A stretch of DNA of 64,000 bases, taken from contig OY730477.1 of assembly GCA_963422745.1 (NCBI GenBank), forward strand, positions 186,001-250,000. The letters run 5' to 3'. The first letter of the stretch is position 1. Every line of letters begins with the position of its first letter. The notes below the pieces were generated by a model, which saw only the letters and a program-made list of their open reading frames with translations, made no database searches and was not told the origin of the DNA. Shown here in pieces: positions 33,117 through 43,015 of this stretch. This stretch comes from G963422745 sp963422745. GTDB lineage: Bacteria; Actinomycetota; Acidimicrobiia; Acidimicrobiales; Aldehydirespiratoraceae. The position numbers were made by a program, and so were the translations under genes.

Positions 33117-34532
33117 ATGGCTGACGACTTGATCTTGCGATCGGCTGTCTCGCTTGCAGCAAGCATCCGAGAAGGTCTTCTAAGCGCCACAGAAGTCGTT
33201 GAGGCTCACCTTGATCGCATTGAAGAGGTGAATGACAAGATCAATGCCATTGTCGCCCCCAGGCCACGCAGTGAGGTGCTCGCAGATGCCGACGCCGCGG
33301 ACTGCGTTGCTCCGGCGGATCGGGGAGCACTGCACGGGCTCCCGGTTGCCATCAAGGACCTTGAGCCGGTAGCGGGACTGCCGACACGCAAGGGTTCGCT
33401 CACTACCTCGGCGGCTCCGTCACAACGAGACGGGATAGTTGCCGCACGACTACGGGCGGCGGGGGCGATCATCGTCGGCAAGACAAACACTCCTGAGTTC
33501 GGAACGGGAAGCCACACCTTCAACGAGGTCTACGGAGTCACACGAAACCCCTGGAATCCTGCTCAAAGCGCGGGTGGCTCATCGGGAGGTGCTGCGGCGG
33601 CGCTGGCGGCCCGTATGTTGCCCATCGCCGATGGATCCGATCTCGGTGGTTCGCTGCGCAACCCGGCGGCATGGAACAACGTGGTCGGGTTGCGCCCATC
33701 GCTGGGTCGTATTCCGGAATACATTGATGCTTCCAGCCATCTGATTCGTCTCGGGGTCACCGGCCCGATGGGACGAACGGTCGCCGACACAGCCCTATTA
33801 CTTTCGGTGCTGGCAGGCCCGCATCCCGGCGACCCGCTGAGCCTCAGCGAGAACCCTTCGATATTCGCCCATTCGCTGCCTGCCACCACCGAGGCCACGA
33901 TCGGGTGGGTGGGCAACCTCGCGCTGTTTACCTGCGCGAACGAACCTTTGATGCTCGCCCGAGCGGCAGCCGAACGTGTGAGAGCCGTCGGTGGCTCATT
34001 TCGCGAGATTGACGTTGATCTTTCGATGGCTGAGTTCGTGTTCCGTGTCTTGCGGGGCCTCGCATACCGCAGTCTCGGTAGCTCGATTCCCGAGGACCGG
34101 CACATCTTGTTGAAGGACACTGTTCGTGAAAATATTGCCTATGGGAGACGCTTGAGTGTGGACGATGTAATGCGATCTGAGCGCAGCCGCGCCTGCTTGC
34201 ATATGGAGATGACGTCGGCGTTTCGACAGGTTGACGTCCTAGCTCTGCCCACGACACAGGTTGAGCCGTTCAGTACCGATATCGAATATCCCACCGAGAT
34301 CGCCGGTCAACCCATGGCCGACTACCTGAGTTGGATGATGTCAAACTGTGTCATCTCCGCAACTGGATGTCCTGCCATCTCAATACCCGCGGGTTTCACC
34401 CTGAGCGACCTCCCGGTAGGTCTGCAATTGGTCGCACCTGTCAATCGGGAACGACAATTGCTCAGTGTGGCCTCAGCAGTTGAAGCCGCCCTTCCCCTGT
34501 TTGACCGGTACCCCGTTGCACTTGGTTCTTGA
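33117..34532 (+). CDS. amidase signature family hydrolase
   Basis: This 471-residue protein has the Ser-cisSer-Lys triad of the amidase family: Lys in LPVAIKDLEPVAG (near residue 81), Ser in SAGGSSGGAAAALA (near 154) and Ser in GSDLGGSLRNPAAW (near 178). It resembles GatA-like and aryl-acylamidase proteins, but GatB and GatC are not adjacent, so it is probably a catabolic amidase. A glycosyltransferase gene follows 71 bases downstream on the same strand. Confidence 0.93.
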   Translation: MADDLILRSAVSLAASIREGLLSATEVVEAHLDRIEEVNDKINAIVAPRPRSEVLADADAADCVAPADRGALHGLPVAIKDLEPVAGLPTRKGSLTTSAAPSQRDGIVAARLRAAGAIIVGKTNTPEFGTGSHTFNEVYGVTRNPWNPAQSAGGSSGGAAAALAARMLPIADGSDLGGSLRNPAAWNNVVGLRPSLGRIPEYIDASSHLIRLGVTGPMGRTVADTALLLSVLAGPHPGDPLSLSENPSIFAHSLPATTEATIGWVGNLALFTCANEPLMLARAAAERVRAVGGSFREIDVDLSMAEFVFRVLRGLAYRSLGSSIPEDRHILLKDTVRENIAYGRRLSVDDVMRSERSRACLHMEMTSAFRQVDVLALPTTQVEPFSTDIEYPTEIAGQPMADYLSWMMSNCVISATGCPAISIPAGFTLSDLPVGLQLVAPVNRERQLLSVASAVEAALPLFDRYPVALGS

Positions 34533-34603
34533 TCGCAGCCTAACACCGTGCACACTGCCCCACCCAAGAACTACTCTCTGCAAGTCCCCAAGGAATTCTT
34601 CCC

Positions 34604-35815
34604 GTGGCTCATCAAGACCATCGCGCAACTAGCTCGGAGACGGAACTGACGATCCTCATTCTCTGTCACAACGAACAGGGATCAATTACCCATTGCGTCC
34701 AATCGGCGTTTGGGTTTCTAGAACGCAACAACATTCGCGGAGAGATTCTGGTAGTTGATAACGCGAGCCATGACGATTCCGCTACCTACGCAGAATCTGC
34801 AGGAGCGCGGGTGATACACGAACCCCGTCAAGGCTACGGCTACGCAAGTAACGCAGGTATCGCCGCCGCTCAAGGAGACTTCATCATCATGGGCGACGGC
34901 GATGGAGAACATGATCTGGACAACCTCGAACCATTTTGGGCTGAACTACAGAGGGGTTATGACTTCGTAATCGGTAATCGCTTTCGAACCAACGGTCCGA
35001 AAGGGTCACCCAGTTCAGGCATCCTGCGCCGCTATGTGGGCAATCCGGTGCTGTCAAGAATCGGAAGGCACTTTTTCCCATCGCCGGCTCGCGACTTCCA
35101 CTGCGGGCTCAGGGCATTTCGCACTAACAGTGTGCGTGCGCTTGCACTTCAAAGTCCAGGTATGGAACTGTCAAGCGAAATGATCGCGAAAGCCGTACGC
35201 ATGAGGATGCGAATTGCTGAAGTTCCCGTAATCCAACAACCAACATTTGATCCAAACCGATCCTCCAAACTTCGCACATGGCGAGACGGCTGGCGCCATC
35301 TTCGCGTGTTGCTGATGTTTAAACCTCGATGGTTTTTCCTCTATCCAGGATGTCTACTATTGACGATAGGCGCAATAATGGAAACCGTTCCGATATTTCA
35401 TCGAGTCGAAGCAGGAGGGCATTTCGGAGCTTACACAATGCTATATGGGTCGGCGGCAATTGTTGCCGGAAATCAGTTGGTTATCCTTGCATTTTTTTCC
35501 AATATGTTTTATGCACATATTGGTATGGCAAATAACCGCTGGGGTGTGTGGCTCCAAAAGGTTGGTGCACCCGAAACCATATTTGTTGTAGGCTTTATCT
35601 TAGCAGTACTCGGATCGGTGGGTAGCATATGGGGCCTATTCCTGTGGGACACGGTCGGTGATTTCCTGATTGATGCACGCCTACGTGTAGCAATTCCCTC
35701 TGTGACGCTCTTGATAATTTCCATACAACTCATGTCCTCCGTTTGGTTCATGGCGCAGATAGCCTCATCCCGATACTCATCCCCTCCAGAGAATGCTGAA
35801 CCAATTCACCAATAG
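34604..35815 (+). CDS. family 2 glycosyltransferase with C-terminal membrane helices
   Basis: This 403-residue protein starts at a GTG. The GT-A domain begins LTILILCHNEQGSI and has the metal-binding motif in IIMGDGDGEHDLDNLEPFW (about 104-110). Dolichol-phosphate-mannose-synthase-like features include the GNRFRTNGPKG loop. Four hydrophobic segments fill residues 240-395, so it is membrane-anchored and probably uses a polyprenyl phosphate acceptor. By eye the 3' half (35.3-35.8 kb) is clearly richer in A+T than the surroundings, which suggests later acquisition. Confidence 0.88.
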   Translation: MAHQDHRATSSETELTILILCHNEQGSITHCVQSAFGFLERNNIRGEILVVDNASHDDSATYAESAGARVIHEPRQGYGYASNAGIAAAQGDFIIMGDGDGEHDLDNLEPFWAELQRGYDFVIGNRFRTNGPKGSPSSGILRRYVGNPVLSRIGRHFFPSPARDFHCGLRAFRTNSVRALALQSPGMELSSEMIAKAVRMRMRIAEVPVIQQPTFDPNRSSKLRTWRDGWRHLRVLLMFKPRWFFLYPGCLLLTIGAIMETVPIFHRVEAGGHFGAYTMLYGSAAIVAGNQLVILAFFSNMFYAHIGMANNRWGVWLQKVGAPETIFVVGFILAVLGSVGSIWGLFLWDTVGDFLIDARLRVAIPSVTLLIISIQLMSSVWFMAQIASSRYSSPPENAEPIHQ

Positions 35816-35971
35816 AGCGAATCCCTAAGCCAAACCCCACCCGACTGGCTCCTGCTAGTCAGAGTCACTCACCCGATGCCTTAACGAAGCGACTGGCGGA
35901 AATATTGGTATCTCCACCGTAATATTAGTGTGACTGGCCATCACAGGGGTCTGTGACGAAAGATTATCCAA

Positions 35972-38263
35972 TCAGGCTTCGGCGTTGCGCATCGCCTGCC
36001 AAATACGCCGCGGACCCAAAGGCATGTCAATATGACGAATACCGAGGTGCGATACTGCATCAACTACAGCATTATGCACCGCCGGTCCTGCGCCGATCGT
36101 GCCCGCCTCACCAATCCCTTTGGCCCCCAGCGGATTGCGATCGGTAGGAGTCTGCATCTCGATCCGCTCAATGTTCGGCAACTCAGCCGCTGAAGGGATG
36201 GCATAATCCATGAAATTGGTCGTAAGCGGGTTGCCATAATCGTCGTATTCGACCGACTCGAGAAACGTGTGGGCGATACCGGCCACCACTCCGCCGTGCA
36301 CTTGACCGTCCACAATGGCCGGGTTGACGATCGTGCCAGCATCGTCGCATGCCAAGTGGCGCAGGATTGTGACCTCACCGGTTTGTCGGTCCACCTCCAC
36401 CACCGACAGGTGCGCACCGAAGGGGAACGTCGCAGCGGGCGGCGAGAAATCGTCAATAGCCTGCAACGGATCTGCACTGGTAGCCACGATGTGGGCTGCA
36501 AGATCGGCCCATGTCCGGGTAATGGCGGGCGAACCAGCAACCGAGAAGGTGCCCGAATCGGCAACCAGCACAATGTCGGCGGGGTCGGCTTCGAGCATGT
36601 CGGCAATAACTTCTCGTGCTTGCACGACGAGGTCTTCGCAGGCCCGGTGCACAGCAGAGCCGCCGACCTGCAACGAGCGCGAACCTCCGGTGCCGGAACC
36701 TCGGGCGACCTCGTCGGTATCGCCATGGCGCACCTCAATCTGATCGATCGCCATCCCGGTGACTTCGCTGGCCAGTTGGGCAAACGTCGTGTGGTGGCCC
36801 TGCCCGTGTGAAGACGAACCGGTCAACACCAACACCGAACCGTCCGGCCGCAACACAACTTGGGCGAACTCCGATCCCCCTATCGGGTTCGTGATCTCGC
36901 AATAGGTGCACCATCCGAGCCCGAGCAGCCTCGCTTCGGGATCAGCACGGCGACGCTGCTGCTCTGCGCGAAGTTCGTCGTAGTTCGCCGCCTCCATCAC
37001 CGCATCAATGGCGGCGATGTAGTCACCGCTGTCCATGTCCGCACCAGTCACGGACACCACGGGGAACGCATCGGCCGCAATGACGTTTCGACGTCTTACC
37101 TCCACCGGATCCAAACCGACTTCTGCTGCGAAGACGTCAATGATCCGCTCAATCACCGAGGTGGCCTCGGGTCGTCCGGCACCCCGGTACGCACCAACGG
37201 GCGTAGTGTTGGTCACCACCGACACTGACGAGAACGCCACCGCATCAATGGCGTAGACCCCCGGAGCCATGAGCCGGGTGAAGATAGGTAGCGCGGCTCC
37301 GATGTTGGGATAGGCACCAGCGTCTTGAATCACATCGAGTCGATAAGCGATAATTCGGCCGTCGGCGGTGCCGCCAATTGTGGCGTCGTAGCGCAAGCTC
37401 CTAGCGTGGCTTTGGCCGACCATGTTCTCGGTACGGGTCTCGGTCCAGCGCACGGCACGACCAAGATGCCGGGCAACGCGGGCCACGACCATGTCCTCAG
37501 CGTACGCGCCGTTCTTACCGCCGAACCCTCCGCCGACGTCTGGTGTGATCACGCGAACCTGATGAGGCTCCACGCCCATCGCCTCAGCGAGTTCATCTCG
37601 TGTTCGATGAGGGAACTGGGTGCAGGACCACTGCGTGAGCCTTTGCGTACCGTCATCGTCGGCCCACTGTGCCACCGCAGCACGGGGCTCGATCGGGGCG
37701 ACCGCCATCCGGTGATTGACCATCGACAGGTTGGCTACCACGTCGCAATCTTCGAAGAGGTCATCGTGGTCTTGTTGACCCTGCACAGCCGACCCAAGTT
37801 CAAACACCACGTTGGTGTTGGCGTCAGCGAACAAGATAACCTCGTTGTCGCAGGCTCTGCGAGGATCAATCACCACCTCAAGCGGCTCGAGATGCACTGC
37901 AACGAGTTCAGCCGCGTCAACACCGGCCGCAGGGGTTTCGGCCACGACAACGGCCACGGGCTCACCTACATAACGCACGCGGTCGTTGGCCAGCCAGGTG
38001 CGGCACATGGCCTGATTGAACATGGGCATTGAGGGCGGGCGGGCTTGCAGGGAAAGGGCGGCCGCGGTGAACACCCCAACGATTCCCGGTGCCGCTTCGG
38101 CTTCGGATATGTCAATTTCGGTGATCTGGGCGTGGGCCATTGACGAGCGAACAAACACCGCGTGCAGTGCATCGCTGGGTCCGACATCGTCTACATACAT
38201 CCCGCCCACGGTCAGCAGTGCAGGATCTTCGACGCGCACGACGCTGGTCCCGATCATGCTCAT
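35972..38263 (-). CDS. xanthine dehydrogenase/CoxL-family molybdopterin subunit
   Basis: This is 763 residues from the ATG at 38263 (MSMIGTSVVRVEDP). The molybdopterin motifs are complete: GGGFGGKNGAYAED, the active-site loop VGAYRGAGRPEA, GTGGSRSLQVGGSAV and the catalytic Glu in GAKGIGEAGTIGAG. The loop is AYRGAGR, not the AYRCSFR of true form I CO dehydrogenase, so this is a form II/XDH-like enzyme of unknown substrate. No CoxS or CoxM gene is adjacent; the nearest 2Fe-2S partner candidate is the fusion gene at 20-22 kb. The frame is open to 38440, but the extra part shows no family match. Confidence 0.88.
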   Translation of the reverse strand: MSMIGTSVVRVEDPALLTVGGMYVDDVGPSDALHAVFVRSSMAHAQITEIDISEAEAAPGIVGVFTAAALSLQARPPSMPMFNQAMCRTWLANDRVRYVGEPVAVVVAETPAAGVDAAELVAVHLEPLEVVIDPRRACDNEVILFADANTNVVFELGSAVQGQQDHDDLFEDCDVVANLSMVNHRMAVAPIEPRAAVAQWADDDGTQRLTQWSCTQFPHRTRDELAEAMGVEPHQVRVITPDVGGGFGGKNGAYAEDMVVARVARHLGRAVRWTETRTENMVGQSHARSLRYDATIGGTADGRIIAYRLDVIQDAGAYPNIGAALPIFTRLMAPGVYAIDAVAFSSVSVVTNTTPVGAYRGAGRPEATSVIERIIDVFAAEVGLDPVEVRRRNVIAADAFPVVSVTGADMDSGDYIAAIDAVMEAANYDELRAEQQRRRADPEARLLGLGWCTYCEITNPIGGSEFAQVVLRPDGSVLVLTGSSSHGQGHHTTFAQLASEVTGMAIDQIEVRHGDTDEVARGSGTGGSRSLQVGGSAVHRACEDLVVQAREVIADMLEADPADIVLVADSGTFSVAGSPAITRTWADLAAHIVATSADPLQAIDDFSPPAATFPFGAHLSVVEVDRQTGEVTILRHLACDDAGTIVNPAIVDGQVHGGVVAGIAHTFLESVEYDDYGNPLTTNFMDYAIPSAAELPNIERIEMQTPTDRNPLGAKGIGEAGTIGAGPAVHNAVVDAVSHLGIRHIDMPLGPRRIWQAMRNAEA

Positions 38264-38476
38264 CGTCGGAGGCGTTTCGCCAAGGGTACCCACTGGTGCA
38301 GACTCATCGCCAAGGGTCCTCTGTGTCGCTCGATCGCCATGAAGATAGTGCCGGTCGCCGCCTGTTACCACATCGCCAATGACGCCCCACCCGGCCCCGA
38401 TCAAAGCGGGCTTCGCACTGAACCCGCATCGGTTCCGCATTTCCGACGCTTGGCGTAGTACACCTACGATCTAGGG

Positions 38477-39643
38477 ATGGATGGTCCCGGACTGTACGAC
38501 ATCGTCGGGGAATACTTCAAACTGGGTGCACACATCTGCGGTACCGACGTTGATGCGAAAACCGTTAGTTGGCTCACCCGTCATCTTCAGGTGAGAGGAA
38601 TGGAGGTTCGCCACGATCCGGTGCCTTTCGAACGCTATGTGGCCGACAGTGTCCTTACGGCCGACGGCGAGCAGATTGAACATTTGCCGTTGTTCTACGA
38701 GTGGACCGGCACGATCGACACTACTGATGTCTTGGTTGAACTCGTTGATGTGGGTAGCGGTGGCCAGATAGGTGTACTTGACGACGTCGTGGATACGGCG
38801 GCTTCTACCGGCACCGCCGCCGGAGTTTTCTGCACCAATCATCCCAACGGCTCGTTGGTAGCGGTCAACCGTGCTATCCGGGCGGGGTCGGGTTACCCGG
38901 TTGTGTTGGCAGCGGGCCGTGATCATTGCCGACTCGTGGCAGCACAGAGAGCTTTAAGGCATGAGGTCGGCGTATCCGGAACCGTGGACCGAGGAGTCCG
39001 ACTTCAGATGAGTGCCTCGATCCAACCCGCTCTTACCACCAACATCATCGCCCGCAACAACATTCGCGGTGAACCATTGATGCTTACAACTCCTTTGACC
39101 GCCTGGGTCGGCGCAGCCGGAGAGCGCGGTACAGGCATCGCGATTCTCCTTGAGTTGGTTGAGCGTCTGGGTAATAGCGAACCACTGCTAGTTGTGGCGA
39201 GCGGTGGTCACGAACTTCACTACCTCGGGATTCGTAAGTGGACTGCTGATCTGGCCGATCTGCCTCGGGCAATTGTCCATATCGGTGCATCGGTCGCGGT
39301 CACCGAACCATCAAGATTTGCGCAGCGACGCCTTTCGCCGGACCGGCTAGCCATGACCAACCTCGGCGGCGCCGCTGGGAGTGGTATCAAGGATGCACTG
39401 ACCCCGGCCCGCATGCGGGTCTCGGCGCCAACCAACCGCTGGTTCGGGGAGGGCGAGGTGCTCCACACTCTCGGTGTTGCGCTGTTGTCTTTCACTGGAA
39501 GCGGAATCGACTTCCACACCTTACAAGACACGCCACAGCGGGCCACCACACCCGATGCGCTTGCCGTCACCGCCGAGGCGATAGCCGAAGCGGTTCAAGT
39601 CTTGTCTGCATCAACCCAACCACGCCCCACTAGTGCGGGGTGA
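38477..39643 (+). CDS. degenerate M28-like peptidase fold protein
   Basis: This 388-residue protein opens DGPGLYDIVGEYFKLGAHIC. The middle part resembles zinc aminopeptidases of family M28: GAAGERGTGIAILLELVERL takes the place of the GANDNASG metal loop and VVASGGHELHYLG that of the GEEEGLLGS loop. In both, the metal-binding Asp and paired Glu are changed, so zinc catalysis is doubtful. It is divergent from the CoxL-like gene. I cannot name a function. Confidence 0.6.
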   Translation: MDGPGLYDIVGEYFKLGAHICGTDVDAKTVSWLTRHLQVRGMEVRHDPVPFERYVADSVLTADGEQIEHLPLFYEWTGTIDTTDVLVELVDVGSGGQIGVLDDVVDTAASTGTAAGVFCTNHPNGSLVAVNRAIRAGSGYPVVLAAGRDHCRLVAAQRALRHEVGVSGTVDRGVRLQMSASIQPALTTNIIARNNIRGEPLMLTTPLTAWVGAAGERGTGIAILLELVERLGNSEPLLVVASGGHELHYLGIRKWTADLADLPRAIVHIGASVAVTEPSRFAQRRLSPDRLAMTNLGGAAGSGIKDALTPARMRVSAPTNRWFGEGEVLHTLGVALLSFTGSGIDFHTLQDTPQRATTPDALAVTAEAIAEAVQVLSASTQPRPTSAG

Positions 39644-39829
39644 CAACACCACCGACACATGAATCGCAGGCATGATCGCTTCGAAATGGACGGTGCGAAC
39701 ACCAAGCCGGGCGATGCAGAACGAAGTTTTCCTACGGGTGACGGATGCGGTTGCCTCATCGGGCTCATATCCCGGCCTGGTCTACGGCTACCGCGGATTG
39801 CAACCCCTTAAGTGTTGCTAGCCGTACGC

Positions 39830-40327
39830 TCAGTGGCGTTTCACACCGCCATATTTCATGCGGGTGTCGCTCATGGCGGCGGCACGTTTAGTGTCGTCAA
39901 CGATTCCGGCGTCAACCAGCTCACCAACGAACAAGGTGTGGGTACCCAGGTCCATTGAATGGCGCACGGCGCAATCCAGCCAAGCCAGTGCCTCCTCAAA
40001 GATCGGAGCCCCGGTAACAGCGGTGCGCACTACCCGCCCGTTGAGCGTGTTCCCCTCCGAAAGGGCCGGTTTGGAGAACTTGACGAACACACGTGTGTCA
40101 TTTGAGTCCCACAAGTTGACGGTAAACGAACCCCCTTCGGTGATGAGTCGATGCGTGACGGCCGTGTTGTCAACGCCTACACCGATGAGCACAGGCTCCA
40201 TCGAGACCTGAGTGATCCAGCTTGCGGTCATGGCGTTGCGCTCATTGCCAGCAGCGCTGCCTATCAGGGCCAGGGCGTTCGGGATCTTCCACGTAACCCG
40301 GTTGACAAGTTGGTCATCGAGCGTCAT
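39830..40327 (-). CDS. flavin reductase-like domain protein
   Basis: This 165-residue split-barrel flavin reductase has the typical features NAMTASWITQVSMEPVLIGV, VNLWDSNDTRVFVKFS and DLGTHTLFVGELVDAG. Its ATG overlaps the stop of the HyuA gene by 4 bases, so the two are cotranscribed. It could supply reduced flavin to a monooxygenase or act on its own. The 186-base convergent gap to the M28-like gene contains nothing I can assign. Confidence 0.9.
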   Translation of the reverse strand: MTLDDQLVNRVTWKIPNALALIGSAAGNERNAMTASWITQVSMEPVLIGVGVDNTAVTHRLITEGGSFTVNLWDSNDTRVFVKFSKPALSEGNTLNGRVVRTAVTGAPIFEEALAWLDCAVRHSMDLGTHTLFVGELVDAGIVDDTKRAAAMSDTRMKYGGVKRH

Positions 40328-42348
40328 TGCGTCAACTTAGCGGGATTTGGTCGACCCCATGCCTCGGCAAAGGCGAGCCCCTTCACGAACATCGGACGAC
40401 CCTGGACTTCGACTGTGCGTTCCAACCACTCGGTTCGCACATCCACCTCCGTAGCCCCAGCCATCTCGGCTTTGCCGATCACGGCGGTGTGGGCGAGTTC
40501 CAGCGCACGAGCCTCGGCATCGGGCCGCTCCCAAAAAGTCTCGGGTGCAGCACCTGCGTGGATCCGATATACACCGCGCCGCGGGCAGGTAACCTCCACC
40601 TCAGTTTGGACCCGGATCTTGCCAACAGCGGCTCCAATGGCGTTGGCCACATCGGCATGGTCGGGGATCAGAACCTCGCTTCGAAGTAGCTCTGCAACGC
40701 GGCTGCCATAGATCGGCGCCGGGGCGCCGAGCCCGACCAACGCAACTGCCAAGCCGACATCAACTCGTGAGGACCTCGTGACCCTATCCAAAGCGGCTGC
40801 AACAAGCTGTGATGAGGCTGCGTCAACCCGCAGCCCGTCATGATCAAACGAGGCTGTCAAGACAGCTTCCGCGGTGCGGCGAACAAGCGTGTCAATAACG
40901 ACTCGGCTGATCTCGGTGGCCGAGTCCGCGATGGCTCGGCCAAAGCGATCCCGGCGACGGGCCAGCAGTTCCGCTGCAAGCCGGGCTGGTTCTACAACAA
41001 AGGTCTCTTGAAGTCCGAGCACGTGGGCAGCGTCGGTGGGGGTGAACGACGACAACCGAACCATTGCGCGCGACGCCACCCTTCGCAGAGCGCGCTCTGC
41101 GCGAGCCGATGTGACGATCCGATCAACGGGAACCAGGCACTCACCGATCGAGTCGACAATTCGGCGTTCGTGCTCGTCCAGCCCGGCGAGGCGAACCTGC
41201 TGCGTGCATTGGACAAACCGCCCGTCATATGCGCCGGGCGCGTCGTTGTTGAGCTGACGGATAAGGCAATCCATGATCATGTCGAGATGCGTCAACGCCT
41301 GGAAGCTCAAGGGAACTACCCGACGGGGCCCGATCTCAAGGCGTGCCCCGTCCGCCCTGTCGGCCAGGTCGACCTCGCTGTCGCCGCCGAGGCCGTGTGT
41401 GTAGGTCCGGACCGCTTCGATCATCGTGTGATGACCACCGACAACGGCACCGTCAAGACTGATCTCGGGGCGACCATCCCGCACAACGGCGATGTCGGTG
41501 GTAGTCCCGCCTATATCGGATATCAGCGCATCCTCAACACCGAGGAGATGTGCCGCACCGACGATACTCGCCGCGGGGCCAGACAAGATCGTCTCAACGG
41601 GATGCCAACGGACAAATTCAGCGGATGCAAGCGAACCGTTGCCGCGCACAACCATCAGCGGTGCACAGATGCCTCGGGCTCTCAAGGATGTAGCGGTCGC
41701 GACCACCAGTTCTTCGATGAGGGATATGAGCCTGGCGTTGAGCAGCACGGTTATTGCCCGTCTGGGTCCGTTGAGCCGGGTCGATAGATGATGACTGCAT
41801 GTGACCGGCTTGCCTGTGCGTTCGACGATCAATTTGCGTGCGCGTTCTTCATGGTCGGCATTGCGGGTGGCGAACTGGGCGGTCACGGCAAATGCGTCCA
41901 CCTCATCTGCGACTTCGTCGATACGAGCCGCGAGATTCTCCACGTCAAGCGGAACCAACTCATCGCCGTGTGAGGAATGCCCACCGCTGACAAAGACAAC
42001 AGGATCGTTACCAATCGCCTCTCGTAGCCCGCCTCGTTCGAGCGCACCATTATCAAACCCGATAACAACAAGACAAGCCGGTCGTCCTGTGCCTTCTACC
42101 AGAGCATTCGTAGCGAGCGTGGTCGACAAAGCAACCATGCCCACAAGCGCGGGGGCAGTGGCCGCTTGCAACGACGCGGTGGCCAAAGCGACGTCGATGG
42201 CTGCGGTGATCCCTACCGACAGGTCCTCATGTGTTGTGGGCGACTTGGCCTTGGCCACGATCTCGAGAGCTGTTTCGTCGTAGAGCACAGCGTCGGTGTA
42301 AGTACCTCCGGTGTCGACGCCCAAACAAAGGCCCCGCTTGTGCCCCAT
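40324..42348 (-). CDS. hydantoinase/5-oxoprolinase subunit A family protein
   Basis: This 674-residue protein has the actin-like ATP site of HyuA (LGVDTGGTYTDAVLYDE at the start; DIGGTTTDIAVVRDG in the middle) and the STTLATNALVEG loop. HyuA normally works with HyuB in ATP-dependent opening of hydantoin or 5-oxoproline rings, but no HyuB gene is adjacent. It is translationally coupled to a flavin reductase gene instead. The middle region and C-terminal 90 residues are variable, so the substrate is open. Confidence 0.88.
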   Translation of the reverse strand: MGHKRGLCLGVDTGGTYTDAVLYDETALEIVAKAKSPTTHEDLSVGITAAIDVALATASLQAATAPALVGMVALSTTLATNALVEGTGRPACLVVIGFDNGALERGGLREAIGNDPVVFVSGGHSSHGDELVPLDVENLAARIDEVADEVDAFAVTAQFATRNADHEERARKLIVERTGKPVTCSHHLSTRLNGPRRAITVLLNARLISLIEELVVATATSLRARGICAPLMVVRGNGSLASAEFVRWHPVETILSGPAASIVGAAHLLGVEDALISDIGGTTTDIAVVRDGRPEISLDGAVVGGHHTMIEAVRTYTHGLGGDSEVDLADRADGARLEIGPRRVVPLSFQALTHLDMIMDCLIRQLNNDAPGAYDGRFVQCTQQVRLAGLDEHERRIVDSIGECLVPVDRIVTSARAERALRRVASRAMVRLSSFTPTDAAHVLGLQETFVVEPARLAAELLARRRDRFGRAIADSATEISRVVIDTLVRRTAEAVLTASFDHDGLRVDAASSQLVAAALDRVTRSSRVDVGLAVALVGLGAPAPIYGSRVAELLRSEVLIPDHADVANAIGAAVGKIRVQTEVEVTCPRRGVYRIHAGAAPETFWERPDAEARALELAHTAVIGKAEMAGATEVDVRTEWLERTVEVQGRPMFVKGLAFAEAWGRPNPAKLTQ

Positions 42349-42479
42349 ACCCGGTCAGTCTGCCCGAGCTGATTGGTCAGCGTCACCCATGATCCGAATC
42401 CGGCACTATTACCACAATGTTGCGTCCGCAAGCCATGTGTTGACGACACTCACCGTTAGCCTGATCTAGGTTTCGGTGT

Positions 42480-43004
42480 GTGACGGACACAACACCAAGA
42501 CCAAGAGCCGAGCGCCCCGACATGACGGGCTACGGAGTGGCCCGAGACGATCCCACGGGTTTGCTTGATTGGGGTTGGGCCGAGCAACGACTGAGGAGTT
42601 CTCGTAACTTCTGGTTCGTAACCGTTGGCGCGAACCGGCGACCTCACTGCATGCCGGTTTGGGGTGTATGGATGCCCGAACGATCCCGTTGGGGCGCAGC
42701 CTTCTCTCCCGACGCACGCAAGGTACGCAACCTAGCGGCCAACGATCTGGTTGTGGTCACCAACGAAGACACAGTCGAGGTCGTGTCGATTGAGGGCCGT
42801 GCCACTGAGGTCACAGGAGCCGACGCCGACGCCCTCGTCGAAGCATGGACCGACAAGTATCTTGAAGCCGTTGGATTGCATCGCAATGAAGTCAGGGCGT
42901 TCCTGCGCGAAAGCACAATGTGGGAGGTCAAACCCATCCGTGGGTTCGGCATGATCGAACGCTCTGAGCTGTTTGCCAAGGCAGCGACTCGTTGGGTCTG
43001 GTGA
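42480..43004 (+). CDS. PPOX-class flavin/F420-binding oxidoreductase
   Basis: This 174-residue split-barrel protein of the pyridoxamine 5'-phosphate oxidase superfamily starts at a GTG. Typical parts are NFWFVTVGANRRPHCMPVWG, FSPDARKVRNLAAND and the VEVVSIEGRATEV strand. In Actinomycetota many such proteins bind F420 rather than FMN, but the cofactor cannot be read here. It is convergent with the nitroreductase gene, 11 bases away. Confidence 0.87.
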   Translation: MTDTTPRPRAERPDMTGYGVARDDPTGLLDWGWAEQRLRSSRNFWFVTVGANRRPHCMPVWGVWMPERSRWGAAFSPDARKVRNLAANDLVVVTNEDTVEVVSIEGRATEVTGADADALVEAWTDKYLEAVGLHRNEVRAFLRESTMWEVKPIRGFGMIERSELFAKAATRWVW

Positions 43005-43015
43005 TGCTCCGGCGG

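Noticed and set aside
37325..38032. 235-codon open frame on the plus strand
   Set aside because: It is antisense to the CoxL-like gene and shows no domain.
38477..39643. selD
   Set aside because: Its position in a genome with selA/selB prompted the check, but the protein has none of the SelD motifs and looks M28-like.
40840..41787. 315-codon open frame on the plus strand
   Set aside because: It is antisense to the middle of the HyuA gene, whose ATP-binding motifs are intact. High GC keeps the opposite strand open.
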